Shown here piece after piece: positions 11,242 to 22,100 of a stretch of DNA of 64,000 nucleotides. The stretch covers positions 23,322,244 to 23,386,243 of the forward strand of contig CM072516.1 of NCBI GenBank assembly GCA_036898135.1, read 5' to 3'. The DNA is from Oncomelania hupensis. Lineage: Eukaryota; Mollusca; Gastropoda; Littorinimorpha; Pomatiopsidae. The position numbers and the translations under genes were made by a program. Numbering within the stretch: position 1 is the first letter of the stretch; every line of letters begins with the position of its first letter. Below the pieces are notes generated by a model. The model made no database searches. It was given only the letters and a program-made list of their open reading frames with translations, and was not told the DNA's origin.

Positions 11242-12580
11242 TTTCAGAAGTTTTCAGACATGTTCACTCTTGGGCCTCTGTGTGCATGTGTTTGTGAGAT
11301 AGAGAGCAAATGACTCACAGTAAAGGTACTCTTGATTTTGACTCACATGCGAGTCTACTTCTGTGATGCCTTATTTATTATCGACGGTGGAAACTCATGT
11401 GCAGTAGAGTGTTATCTTATTATAAAACGCTGTGTGTGCTAGCACAAAATCATGGCAAGATTTTTTTTTTAAACTGTCAGTTTTATTGTTATTGTGCTGT
11501 ATTTCTGCTGTGATATTTTTTCTATTTTGAAAGTTGTTTTAATAAAATAAATTACATTTGTGAAATGAAACTGTGATTTTATTGTAAGTAAAAGGTGCTG
11601 TCTATGTTTTGTTAAGTGTTCAGAAAGATTCTCGGAAAGAGTTGGGTTTTGGTTGTAGAAATTTTAATTTATTATTCACTATCTGACAGAATTATACTTC
11701 ATATTGTCCATGTCGACTTTTTTTAAAACTAATACTCGTGATGAATCTAAATGGCTGGTTTTTTTTTGTTTTTGTTTTTTATGAACTAAAAGAAATAGAG
11801 AATGAGAGACTCAAAGAGATAGAATGAGAAAGTGTAGTTATAGACTGTTGGCAGCATTCAAGTTGAACCTTTTTCACCACTTCAATTGTGATATTGACAT
11901 TCAGCTTGTTAAACAAAATTTAGACATGAATGATGAAATGTTATTTGTGATAATTATGAGATGGTAAACATGAAATAATTAAATCATTTATAAGTTACAA
12001 TGGTTTTTTTTCTTTGTCTTTGAATTTGGTTTTATTTTAGTTTTAGCACTGACAAATTGTTCTCTATAGTTTATACAATTAAACACCACAGTCAGCTAAA
12101 CAAAAGTAAATGCAATCATTTCAAATATTTGTATTTTAAAAATATTTTTAATGTTCACGTATGATGTTGAAATTACATCAACATAAACTTAATACTCAAC
12201 ATTTTAACTATGTCAATTACACCGTTCTATAAAATATCTTTACTTCAATCACACACACACACATATATATATGCACCAAAACACAGTTGTTTAAAACATC
12301 TTTCATGTATATATATATATGATTTAAGGCAATACTGTGGATAAAAACAAAAAACGTGCTACATTATTTGATTAGTCTGTCACATTCAATGAACCAATGT
12401 TTCACTTCAACTATCAAAGTCTCATTTGCAACATTAATTAAAAACTAACAATTTGACTACAATTACATATTCATAATTATGTACAACATAACTTTGTAAC
12501 AAGGCTAAACATTGACCACAATCTCAAGAACTCGATAATCACATGACACAAATATCTTCCCTCAAGCTTTACATATTCTA
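11242..12580. other. 3' UTRs and tail-to-tail spacer of SRD5A-like and CHCHD7
   Basis: The SRD5A-like 3' UTR runs from 11242 to a poly(A) signal AATAAA at 11541-11546. CHCHD7 ends at 12581 on the opposite strand; a candidate minus-strand signal (TTTATT on plus) is at 12031-12036. The rest is AT-rich with short (CA)n and (TA)n runs near 12250-12320. No other gene is seen. Confidence 0.6.
11541..11546 (+). terminator. Poly(A) signal of the SRD5A-like gene
   Basis: AATAAA lies 300 bases after the stop codon at 11241, followed by T/G-rich sequence. It is the first canonical signal after the stop. Confidence 0.65.
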
Positions 12581-14234
12581 CTATTTCCAAGGCATTACAT
12601 GTTTATAATCTTCCATAGCCTGTTTACGATCTTCAGGGGCAGGTAAATATGGCTCAATACCATTCTTCTTCCTTTCTCGCTGTACAATGGACTGCAAAGC
12701 ACAAGAAACTGTTAACAAATAATATTAACTATTACCTTAACTTTGTTAATTGAGTTATGTAATATCTCTATGCTTGGAAGTTTTACAATCCTTCCTTGAA
12801 GTTCTTTGCCAGAAATTTAAACTTTAATATTCCTAATTATGTTAGCAGAAAGCACTAGCCCAGTCTGCCAAATGCAAGGAAAATTCTATCGCAACTTAAA
12901 ACTTGCATGTTATTCATCCGACTGGTCACATTTTGAGTTGCCGTCCAGTCACTCTATTCAATTTCCATAGATTTTTATTGTTGCAGGTGGGCTCAGGGTG
13001 CTGAAGACCACCCAACTTTCAAATATGAGCTTTCAAATATATTTAGTTTCTCAGTTAAACTATAGGAAAACTGGCAACAGAATATTCAATCACCGAGTCA
13101 GGCAGACACAACGTCACAAGACAATGGGCTAGACATTTTGCGACCAAATATTCGGTCAGTGGGCATCTAAAGAGTTAATTATGTCTTTGTTGGTTTTGGT
13201 TTGTTTAGTTTATCAAAATTCAAATACTAAAAACAGTACAATTCTCACCCAAAATTCTCTGCAGTGCTTGTAGTTGAGGAAATGTTTGCTACACTTGTCT
13301 CTGTCATATGCGTTGTCATCTAGGCACTGGAAGCTCATCTGCTGCTCCTGGGGATTTATTTTATTTTAAAAATTATTTTACATACAACATACATGGATAA
13401 ATGTATACAACAATTTTATCTTACCAATTCAAATGATAAGATCATGACTGGATCCAAAGTTAAATTAATCTTGACACAACCATCGAATGAAGAAGAAAAC
13501 TTGCTAGTTGACCAAGTTGCAAAGCAAACATTACATAATAAAACAAACATTTAAATAAGATGTAATAAATTTTACCAGCAGAGGTCCATTTTCACAATAT
13601 TTCTAGTTATAACACAATATCAAATTTTATTTAAAAAAAACACTTTCTGATTGCAAATGTAAATTGTGTATTTTCTCTCAAAACCATACTAACACAAAGA
13701 GACATTTTGAAAGTACTGCGAAAAATAAAATATATGCTTTTACTTTATCTGTTGTTACAAAGCAAGGTTTTGACAAACAATAATTAAACCCACTGATCAA
13801 TTCCACTAACCCACCACGCGCACTACTAAGTTGTTACTATTTTATTTTTTGAGAGACGAACAGGCCCAGTGGGCCTCAAACGTCTAACAAGTCAAGTCAA
13901 GTCAAGTTAACTGTACAGAACTGTATTTTAACCAGTTTTTAAACCCAGGGACATAAAGTAATTTATAAACAAGACCCTTGACAGATAGACTTGCGCTTCC
14001 CTAGTCCGTCACGGCGATAGCCAATATAAATAATAAAGCATTAATTAAGGCCCCTGTGATGTAATTTTCTAAATCAAGAATAGCCTCACTAATAGGCCTA
14101 ATAGCAGACGATGTCCTTACTTTTATGCAAGGATTTTTCTCAATATCCAGCTGCTTGGAAGCTTGTTCTACACGATGTCTATATGTAAGATCTCCGCCGC
14201 GCTTTGAAGTAGATGTCTCAGTAACTGACGACAT
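12581..14234 (-). CDS. CHCHD7: CHCHD7, twin-CX9C mitochondrial protein
   Basis: Three exons, 14234-14121, 13347-13249 and 12691-12581, join on codon boundaries to give 107 residues. Two CX9C motifs are complete: CIKEQQMSFQC spans the first junction, and CSKHFLNYKHC follows, separated by LDDNAYDRDK. The segment YDRDKC..YF/HFL.YK.CR.FW and the tail SIVQRERKKNG match human CHCHD7 (yeast Cox23). Such proteins fold in the mitochondrial intermembrane space through the MIA40 disulfide relay and support cytochrome c oxidase assembly. The human protein is about 85 residues; the extra length here is a Ser/Thr-rich N-terminus. A perfect CRE palindrome lies 88 bases upstream of the start. Confidence 0.93.
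13850..13915 (+). mobile_element. Short 3' end of a CR1-like LINE with (TCAAG)n tail
   Basis: The sequence GACGAACAGGCCCAGTGGGC, followed by CTCAAACGTC and CAAGTCAAGTCAAG, matches the reverse complement of about 40030-40085, which is the 3' end of the minus-strand CR1-like LINE at 40030-41330. This copy is therefore an extreme 5' truncation. It sits in CHCHD7 intron 1. Confidence 0.6.
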
Positions 14235-14434
14235 TTTAAAAATCTTGCAGCAAACAAAAATTCACAATCTTTAATGACATACATCCAAGAACTGGAAGTC
14301 TAGGACGCTGCCATTTTGACGTGACGTCATAATCGACCAACGTCCCAGAAACCATCACGAAATAATGGCGTCGTACGGGGCGGAAGAAAAGTCCTTAATA
14401 TTGCATTAACGCGTTTCAGGGATAGTCTAGTATA
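14235..14434. promoter_or_regulatory. Bidirectional promoter of CHCHD7 and the PRDM10-like gene
   Basis: The perfect CRE palindrome TGACGTCA lies at 14322-14329, in a GC-richer patch between CHCHD7 (start 14234, minus) and a candidate noncoding first exon of the PRDM10-like gene. A good donor, TATA|GTAAGG, ends at 14434. The coding exon at 16138 has a splice acceptor at 16091-16093, so an upstream noncoding exon is required. A 14-codon upstream ORF (ATG at 14365, stop to 14409) would fall in that exon. Transcription start sites are not visible, so the exon is an inference. Confidence 0.5.
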
Positions 14435-14984
14435 GTAAGGTTTGTTTAGATTTTCACTGTGTTCCTTACTGTATAACTAATTCATATTTAAGTGTACATA
14501 GGTCAGTGATTTGTCTACGTAAGCTTTTCTAGGTATTTGTTTTGGTGGAGTATTTTGACCTCGTCCCTCGCAGGGCCCCGAAGATGTGTGAACACTTTGC
14601 TCACTAAAACTGAACACAAATCAGTGGGCAATCCAGGGAGTTGTAGGACCCAAATGATTTTAAAAAATAAATAAATAAAGTTACTAAACCAGAAATATGA
14701 ATCCATCGTTTATTTTTATGAACAAAGTTGCAGTTAAGTTTTAATTTAACAATGTGTGTATTTCAAAATATATTTCCCTGTATTCTCATAATTCTGTAAT
14801 ATAGAACTTAAAAGTAATATTTTTGTTATATATTTAGATTGACCCTCTGTATAAGTGTAAAGCACACATGTGTAAATTTAGACTATATGTACGATTTTCA
14901 CTGCAAAAACACCCACCAAGGTCTAGTATACAAGCATGCGTTCAATAATTATTTAATTGCTTGAACTTTTAAAGATCCTATAAA
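14435..14984. other. AT-rich sequence, probably intron 1 of the PRDM10-like gene
   Basis: I see nothing beyond AT-rich sequence. The minus-strand frame 14706-14515 has no recognisable similarity. Confidence 0.4.
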
Positions 14985-15480
14985 TCCTATCCTGTAACTC
15001 GATGTTGTTGGGGCAGCACAGATGATCATTCAACCAGTGTATTCCATCTTTCTCTGTCCTCAGCAGCCCTCATGGGGCTTCACTCAGTGTCGAGCCAGTC
15101 AATTCTTGAATGTTGTCTTCCCACCTCTTCTTCTGTCTCCCTCTTTTTCTTCCTCCTTGCACCGTGCCTGTTGGACATCGTCGTTGGTGATGTGTTGGGT
15201 AGAGGAAATGTCTAGAAGTCTTCTGTAGCCCCTCATCTCCATGCTTTATATTCTTCATTGTAGGTCTGCTGTACGTGATGGTCCATGTTTACAAGAGAAT
15301 ATTAAGATGGAGATGACATGGTAGCACAGCAACCTTTTCTTTGAAGTGTAGACTGATAGTCTTGTCTTTCCAAAGGGGTTTCAGTCTTGTCAGGGAAGCA
15401 GTTGTTTGTGCTATCTTGGAGAGGACTTTTTCTGGACCCATTGTCTGATTGCTTCTAAATATTTGAAGCTATGCATACAT
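14985..15480 (-). mobile_element. LINE fragment (same family as 3085-4240)
   Basis: On the minus strand this has the family's 3' tail: RGRQKKRWEDN-like coding, the GACAGAGAAAGATGGAATAC phrase and a TTACAGGATAGG end. Decayed upstream coding equivalent to SIFLYA and the GSR region reaches about 15480. Several frameshifts are present. Confidence 0.8.
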
Positions 15481-15774
15481 GAATACAATTATTTTTATTT
15501 TTTTAAAATTTAAATAAATTTATATTTGCTCACTGTAATTTTTGTCAAAAAAGTCATTTTGTACTGATAACTAAAGATTTTGTACTAAACACAAGCCACT
15601 CATAAACATAGAAGCAGAGCACAGAAAGTTAAAAATACTGGACATAGTTGCTTGATTCCTAAACAATAGATGATTCAGACAATAATACATTGTTTTATCA
15701 ACATATAAATTAAACTCAGGAAAGTTAAAAAATGTGGACAGTATGAATACAAAGAGTTCAATGATCGAGAAAGA

Positions 15775-15925
15775 GCTGGAAGGATAACATTTGAGAATGG
15801 ACTGGCTTGACACTGATCGAAGCCATGAGGGTTGCTGAGGACAGAGAAAGATGGAGTACGCTGTTTAAACGATTATTTTTGCTGCCCCAACGACTCAAGT
15901 TATAGGATAGGATAGGAAAGGACCT
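15775..15925 (+). mobile_element. LINE 3' tail fragment (plus)
   Basis: It contains GAGAATGGACTGGCTTGACA, the GACAGAGAAAGATGGAGTAC phrase and a terminal GATAGGATAGGA repeat. It faces the minus-strand copy at 14985-15480, so the two form a loose inverted pair. Confidence 0.75.
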
Positions 15926-16137
15926 ATAGGTGGTGATAATGATGCTCATGATGATGCCGATGTTTGCGTAGACTGTTAAGACACACAGTGCTGACTGCAT
16001 GGTTAGGGCATGCAGAAAATAATGTGTACATGTATGTTTATGACCACAAAGCACCCTTCTAAATAATCTGTCTTACGCTTGAATTTCTGTCAGGCTCCAG
16101 TAAAGAGGGAAGCCGGATGACATAAGGGACTGAAGAT

Positions 16138-19100
16138 ATGGCTACCAGTCAAGCAGCATCAGGAGATAAGAACATCACAGGAATCCTCCAACAGCAGCAG
16201 GCAACATGGTATCCCAGTTCAACAGTAATACCTTCTGATGGTCCCTGTCAGGTGGATAGCACCACTATGAGGGGCACGATACAGAACATTGATGAAAATA
16301 GCAGCATGGCAGCTGCTTCAAAAGTTCTGCATGAAGCTGAGGAAGAAATGAACCTTTTCTCTTGTACGTTACATTTTACTGACATATAAGTTGATTTTAA
16401 AAACATTGTACATTTTTTCTATATAGAAATTGATCTTAAAAACATTGTACAGTGTATCTGTAGAATAAAGTTTTGTATATATGCCATTGGACAATAAAGC
16501 AGATGGATCACATTTCGTTATAAAATGCACATTTTTAAAATCTTGAAGGTCCAAGCAAACTTGCATACTACAGCTTCTAGCTGTTTATAAAAGGATTTAC
16601 ATGATTCCGAAACAGAAAATAGTGTAGTGTTTTACATTGTTATTCTCTTTAGTTTAAGAGTGAGGTTATGATTGCAGGGTGTGAGCAGTGTCAAACCAAC
16701 TCCATTGGTGAATGTATTATACATGCCCAAGGGAAGGTCATCACCATCAGTGACAATAAGCCACCCAGTCATGCACGCCTATCTTTACCCAGCATCCTCA
16801 CACTGAAAAAAGTTGCTGACTCAGATGGGATGGAAGGTGAGAAAATGGGTAACTGTTTTTTTAAAAGAAATCGATATAATGAGGTTAAACTTTCCTATGA
16901 ATGAGCTGATGTTGGTAAAAGTTTAGAGAAAGCAGCATTAGCTCTGCCTCCATTCAACCCTTCACTTTAAGCCTTTCTCTCTCTATAATTAATAGTCTCG
17001 AATGACCTTTGGTTTTAGCAGACGTTAATAAAATATCACCACGTCACCAGATCATCAGGCCTTGCAAAGACTATTCTGCAAGGCACAGTGCAAGGAGGTA
17101 GAAGAAGAGGGAGACCGAAAAAGAGGTGGGAGGACAACATTCGAGATTGGACTGGTTTGACACTGAGCGAAGCTATCAGGGCTGCTGAGGACAGAGAAAG
17201 ATGGAGTATGCTGGTTAAACGATCATCTGTGGTGCCCCTACGACCTTCGGGTTACGGGACAGGATAGGATAGGAATAAAATATACTACTACTCTATAATA
17301 CTTGTAGAGTTATAGGTGCCTCCACCAAAAGTGTTAACATTTCACGTTTGTGGTCTTCACACTAGGTGCATTGACTGTGTGTATGGACCCGAGTGATTTT
17401 TCTTTAGTTTAATTCAGCTTTAATATAATAGCTGCTAATTTTAAAAGAAAGATGTACTGCATTACATTGTTTTTCAGTACAATTGTGCATACCTTAGTCT
17501 GATGAATAGTATTTGATGAATAGTAGTCGATACAGCCACAACAAAGGCAACCTGGAAAAGAGATGTTTTTCAGTCAGGTATTTTATTTTTTAAAAATTGC
17601 TGAATTAGTGATTTGATTTCAGGAAAGGAAGGTGTGTTTGCCAAGCGCCAGATCAGATTTAAAACACAGTTTGGTCCCATAGAAGCCCCTTTGCTGCACA
17701 ATGGGGCATTTCTTCCTCCACATGTCTTTGATGTCAGGGTAAGTTGCCAGCGGTCTACCTTTTAATTGTACAAGTTTATTTGTCCATTTATTTATGCATC
17801 TCAACCATAAAGAGCACGATTCTCTGTTATAAACAGTACTATAACACATTTAACTTTGAGTTATAGTGTTACTTCCTTGATATAACATTCCTAACTAATT
17901 TTGTGTTGTTGGCAGGTGATGAAAGGTGGTGAAGTGGTAGAACAGCTAGACCTGACAAAGGAGGATGAATGCAACTGGATGATGTTTGTACGCCCAGGCA
18001 GATGCTCCCAAGAGACCAACCTAGCTGCTTACCAAATTGCTAACCATATCTACTACATTGCCACTAGGGTGAGTAACGTTATTGTTTCTGCAAATACCAG
18101 ATGCCAATAGCCTGCGGGCTGAGGGTTTATTTTTATCCATTCACAAAGCAAGTCCAAAATAACTATTATCGTTGTGGCCTTCTTCCTGCTATCTCGTGGC
18201 AGTTGCAAAGATCACTTTTAAGTCACTGTACAAGTTTTGTGTTCTTATTATCCCAACTCCTCTCTTATTCCCCCCTTCCCCTCCCCTCACTTCTCCTTAC
18301 CTACCCCACACAGAAATGAATGAAGGTACTAACCAACAAAGAGTTGTTAACATCACATTATCAACACCATTGGATGCAGTCTCAATTTTTGTGTGTGTGT
18401 GTGAGCATTTTCAATCAGAAGTTTGTGAAAGAAAGATGTGTTTCCTCTCTTCTGATGTGATGAATTTAAGCTAGTGGAATAACACTAACAGTATAAATTC
18501 TCTACTTAACTTCAGGCCATATCAGCCAACACTGAACTACGAGTGTGGTACCTGCAGAGCTATGGGCAGCAGTTTGGAAAACAACCTCTTCCTGCTACTT
18601 TACCCCAGCCGCAAGTCTGCAGCGGTAAAGAATACTTTATTTGCAATTGCTTACATGAAATGCAGTTTATTAAAAAACAGTCGTGCAAAGAGAGTAAATG
18701 TCAGGTAAGAGAGATAGAGGCTGGATGGGAGGGATTGACTGACTGGCATGAAGTTGAAAGTGTACTGCCTGGGAAATGACAAATAAAAAAGTTGTATACA
18801 ACTTTTCTCACTAGTCCCCTTATAGCTGAAATGTTGGAGAACATATTTTCATCAAGGATCTTCTTCATCACCACAAAAAGTTTCTAAAACTGCTTACTTC
18901 TTCTTGTCAGAGACTAAACTCATAGAGGTATCTATTTGTCATACTCAAATGCATTTATTTTACAAGCTTCTGTTGTAAATACATGGGACGTATGATTCCA
19001 GACCTTTTTGATACTGCATGTAGCAGTTTGTGTACTCGTATGCTAGTGTTTGTTCAGGGTTTTGGGCTGTCAGCTGTGCTCTATGAAAACAATACTTTAC

Positions 19101-22100
19101 AAACAAATCGTTCTAGTTCATTATGTACATTTTGTCGCCAGCAGATGCTGATGAGGATGGGAGTGAAACCGTATTTGAGGGGAGTCAAGAGTCTGCACTG
19201 CCGGCACCAGCAACAGTTGGTGTAGCCACACGCAGCAACACCACCATCAGTGAGGACAAGCTGAATTGCTCCCTCTGTAACACAAAGTTCAGCAGCTTTC
19301 CTCGCCTGGTGCAGCACAAATGTCCTGGCTTGAATGAGACCCAGAGTAATGACTCGTCACCAAGAGCACGCAGGAAAAGTCGACCCAGGAAGATGTCTGG
19401 CACTGGCTTGCAACCAGCAACAAAGAAAGCTAAAGCAGCTTCTCAGGCCACGCCTACCACCGCAACCTCCACCCTTCCCGCTGTTATGTCTCTTAGGAAA
19501 ACAGATGTAGGTACCAGGACATAAATTCTTGTTTTGAATCCCTGCTGTAGTACCAGAACGGGGAAGGGTAGTTTGAAGACCTTTAGAGAGCGTGCTTGCA
19601 CATTTTAAAGCGAATTGAAGTTCTGTAATGATGGGAAGTGGGAGTAGGGCAGTAGCATAGTGGTCTGATGACGAAGATGGGTGGTTATACTTGGAAGGCA
19701 ACCATCAAATAACATGAAACCAGCGCACACAACACACCCTGACTCACCCAGCTGTCAATCAGTACCTGGCTCTGTTTAGAACAAGGGAAGGAAAGGCTGC
19801 GAGAGAGAAGAGATAGGCACCATCCCCATTAATTAAGCTTGCTCAGAGAAAAGGGAGGTCCCAAACCAATTCTCTTCTTAATGACCAAAAGGTTACAGGA
19901 ACACTTTTACCTTAACCAGACATGCCTACCCTCAATTTGAAGTTTCCGTATTAGCTTTTTCAAATTTCAGTATTACTATTACGATTTCCGTATTTACTTT
20001 TACTACCTATTGTTTTTGCACTCATCCTTTTTGATATTATGCGAAGAATCCAGTGATAGATTGATTTGCTGCCACAATGTTCTTTTTCTTCTCCAAAGCC
20101 TCGTAATTCTTCATATACTGTGGGCCTTCCGCGTGCCGCTTGATGTCGTTCATATCACCGGCGGAGATGCCAAACTGGTTGGCACAAATCGTACTTTTGA
20201 GTCAGTGCTGCCGCGAATATCGAAAGGACACTTTTCCGAATACGAGGCAAGAAATGTCTGCCCCTTGCGCGTTTTTTTTTTGAAGATTCAGATTCACAAT
20301 CACTTTGCTTAGCCATTCGTTTGAACGCCATGTTTTAAATTCTGTCTCACGAGCACCGATCTTTACTGCGACTGTGCAAAAACGGGTTCGGCAAACTTCG
20401 GTGCCTCTACCGGAAACTTCGATGTCACAGGTCTCCATTGCGACTGCGCATTGCGGCATTAAACCTTCGGAAAAAGGTCATGCGGTGCATTACCACAGGC
20501 CAACGATTTCGATTTTTTTTCTTTATCATTTTTTTAAATTTCCGTACCGTAAAACAAATATCCGTATTTTCCGTAGCACTTGCCGAGTTTTTCAAATTTC
20601 CGGAAAAAATACGGAAATTCCGTACGGGTAAGCATGTCTGCCTTAACCTTAGTTACGAGAAAGCAAGGTTCTTTTTGTAATGATACACAGTCACACTTAT
20701 GAAATCTTCATGCATGTCTAGTGAGATGGCAAGAATTATTTATACTGTACAGTTCACTTGAAAATAGTGTTACACTCGGTTTGATGTTGGTGTTTTTCTA
20801 TCAGTATCTGATTCAGCCCCAATGCTGAATTCCTGATAAGGTGTAACTCAGATTCGTTTATCCACGCAGCCTGCTCACTCAGCAGCAACAAGTCAAAGTC
20901 TTCGTATGAAATTTTCCACTTTTATTCAGCACACATCAACATCTGCATACAATTCTCAACTTAACTTAACTGCCAACAACACACAGAGCATCGAATTTAT
21001 AATTTTTTCTCTAGTCCAGAACAAGGTGGAACGATCTCGTTTGACGCAATTTACCAATCGCTTTAAACTTCGTCATCACTGTCTTACGTCATACATATTT
21101 CTTCTCCTTCCGGGAAGGTTCTCTTACTTCGACATTCATCGGGAAATTTCTATCGACAGTGAACGCGCGAATCTAGAGAATTCTCCAATAATATCGACTA
21201 ACGAAAATTATCAACGTTATACAAAGCCTATCCTAACACAATGCAAACTCAAATCAAAGGTAAATAAACTCCATTATTGAATACTTTGCAAAACGAAACG
21301 ATTAGATCTATCGTGCGCGTTTCAGACATACTACCATTCGCGTTTCAATGTAACATAACAAATAGTGTTGATTTATATTTGACTCACATGCATAGCAGTG
21401 TGAGTCTATGTACTCACCCCCCAAAAAAATGTTTTCCAGATTTTTGCAAATAATTATGTGCGAGATTAGTGAAAAAAAAAAGATATTAAAAAAAAAAATG
21501 TCAGTCCGTGTGCAAAAACTTAAAAGTGTGTAAGTACTCAGAACCTATTTCAACTATCATAACCAAACTTGGTAAGATGGTGCATACCCATGAGACCTCA
21601 TAAATGATCAGTGAATTAATGACTTCACTTCAAGGTCAAGGTCACAGGGTCAACAAATGTTAGTAAAAAAAAATGACAAATTTCCACAAAATTTCTTTTT
21701 TTTTTCTAGGTTATTAATATTGAACTTATAGTTCTTCGATGCATGATAAATATCAACACACATCCTATGCACGTTTGGTCAATCTCGTTCCAAGGTCAAG
21801 GTAACTGGAGCCGTTCAAAGTCGGTTCGTATAGATACTTTGAAGTGACCTTGACCCTAAACTATGAGAGTCCAATCTACTTGTATTTAGAGATGATAGAT
21901 TGATCTTTCATATATGTCCCGTTTTTGCATTGATCTTAAAGGTCAAGGTCATTTTAAGCCTTGCAAAAACACAAAAAATAGGTAATCGTACAGTGGATTG
22001 ACTGTTTATTTAATTCTTTCTATACTTTGCTATATTCAGCGAACAGCGCTTTTATACTAACATATGCAAACACATATCTCTACTTTCAAAAGTTGCAGTG

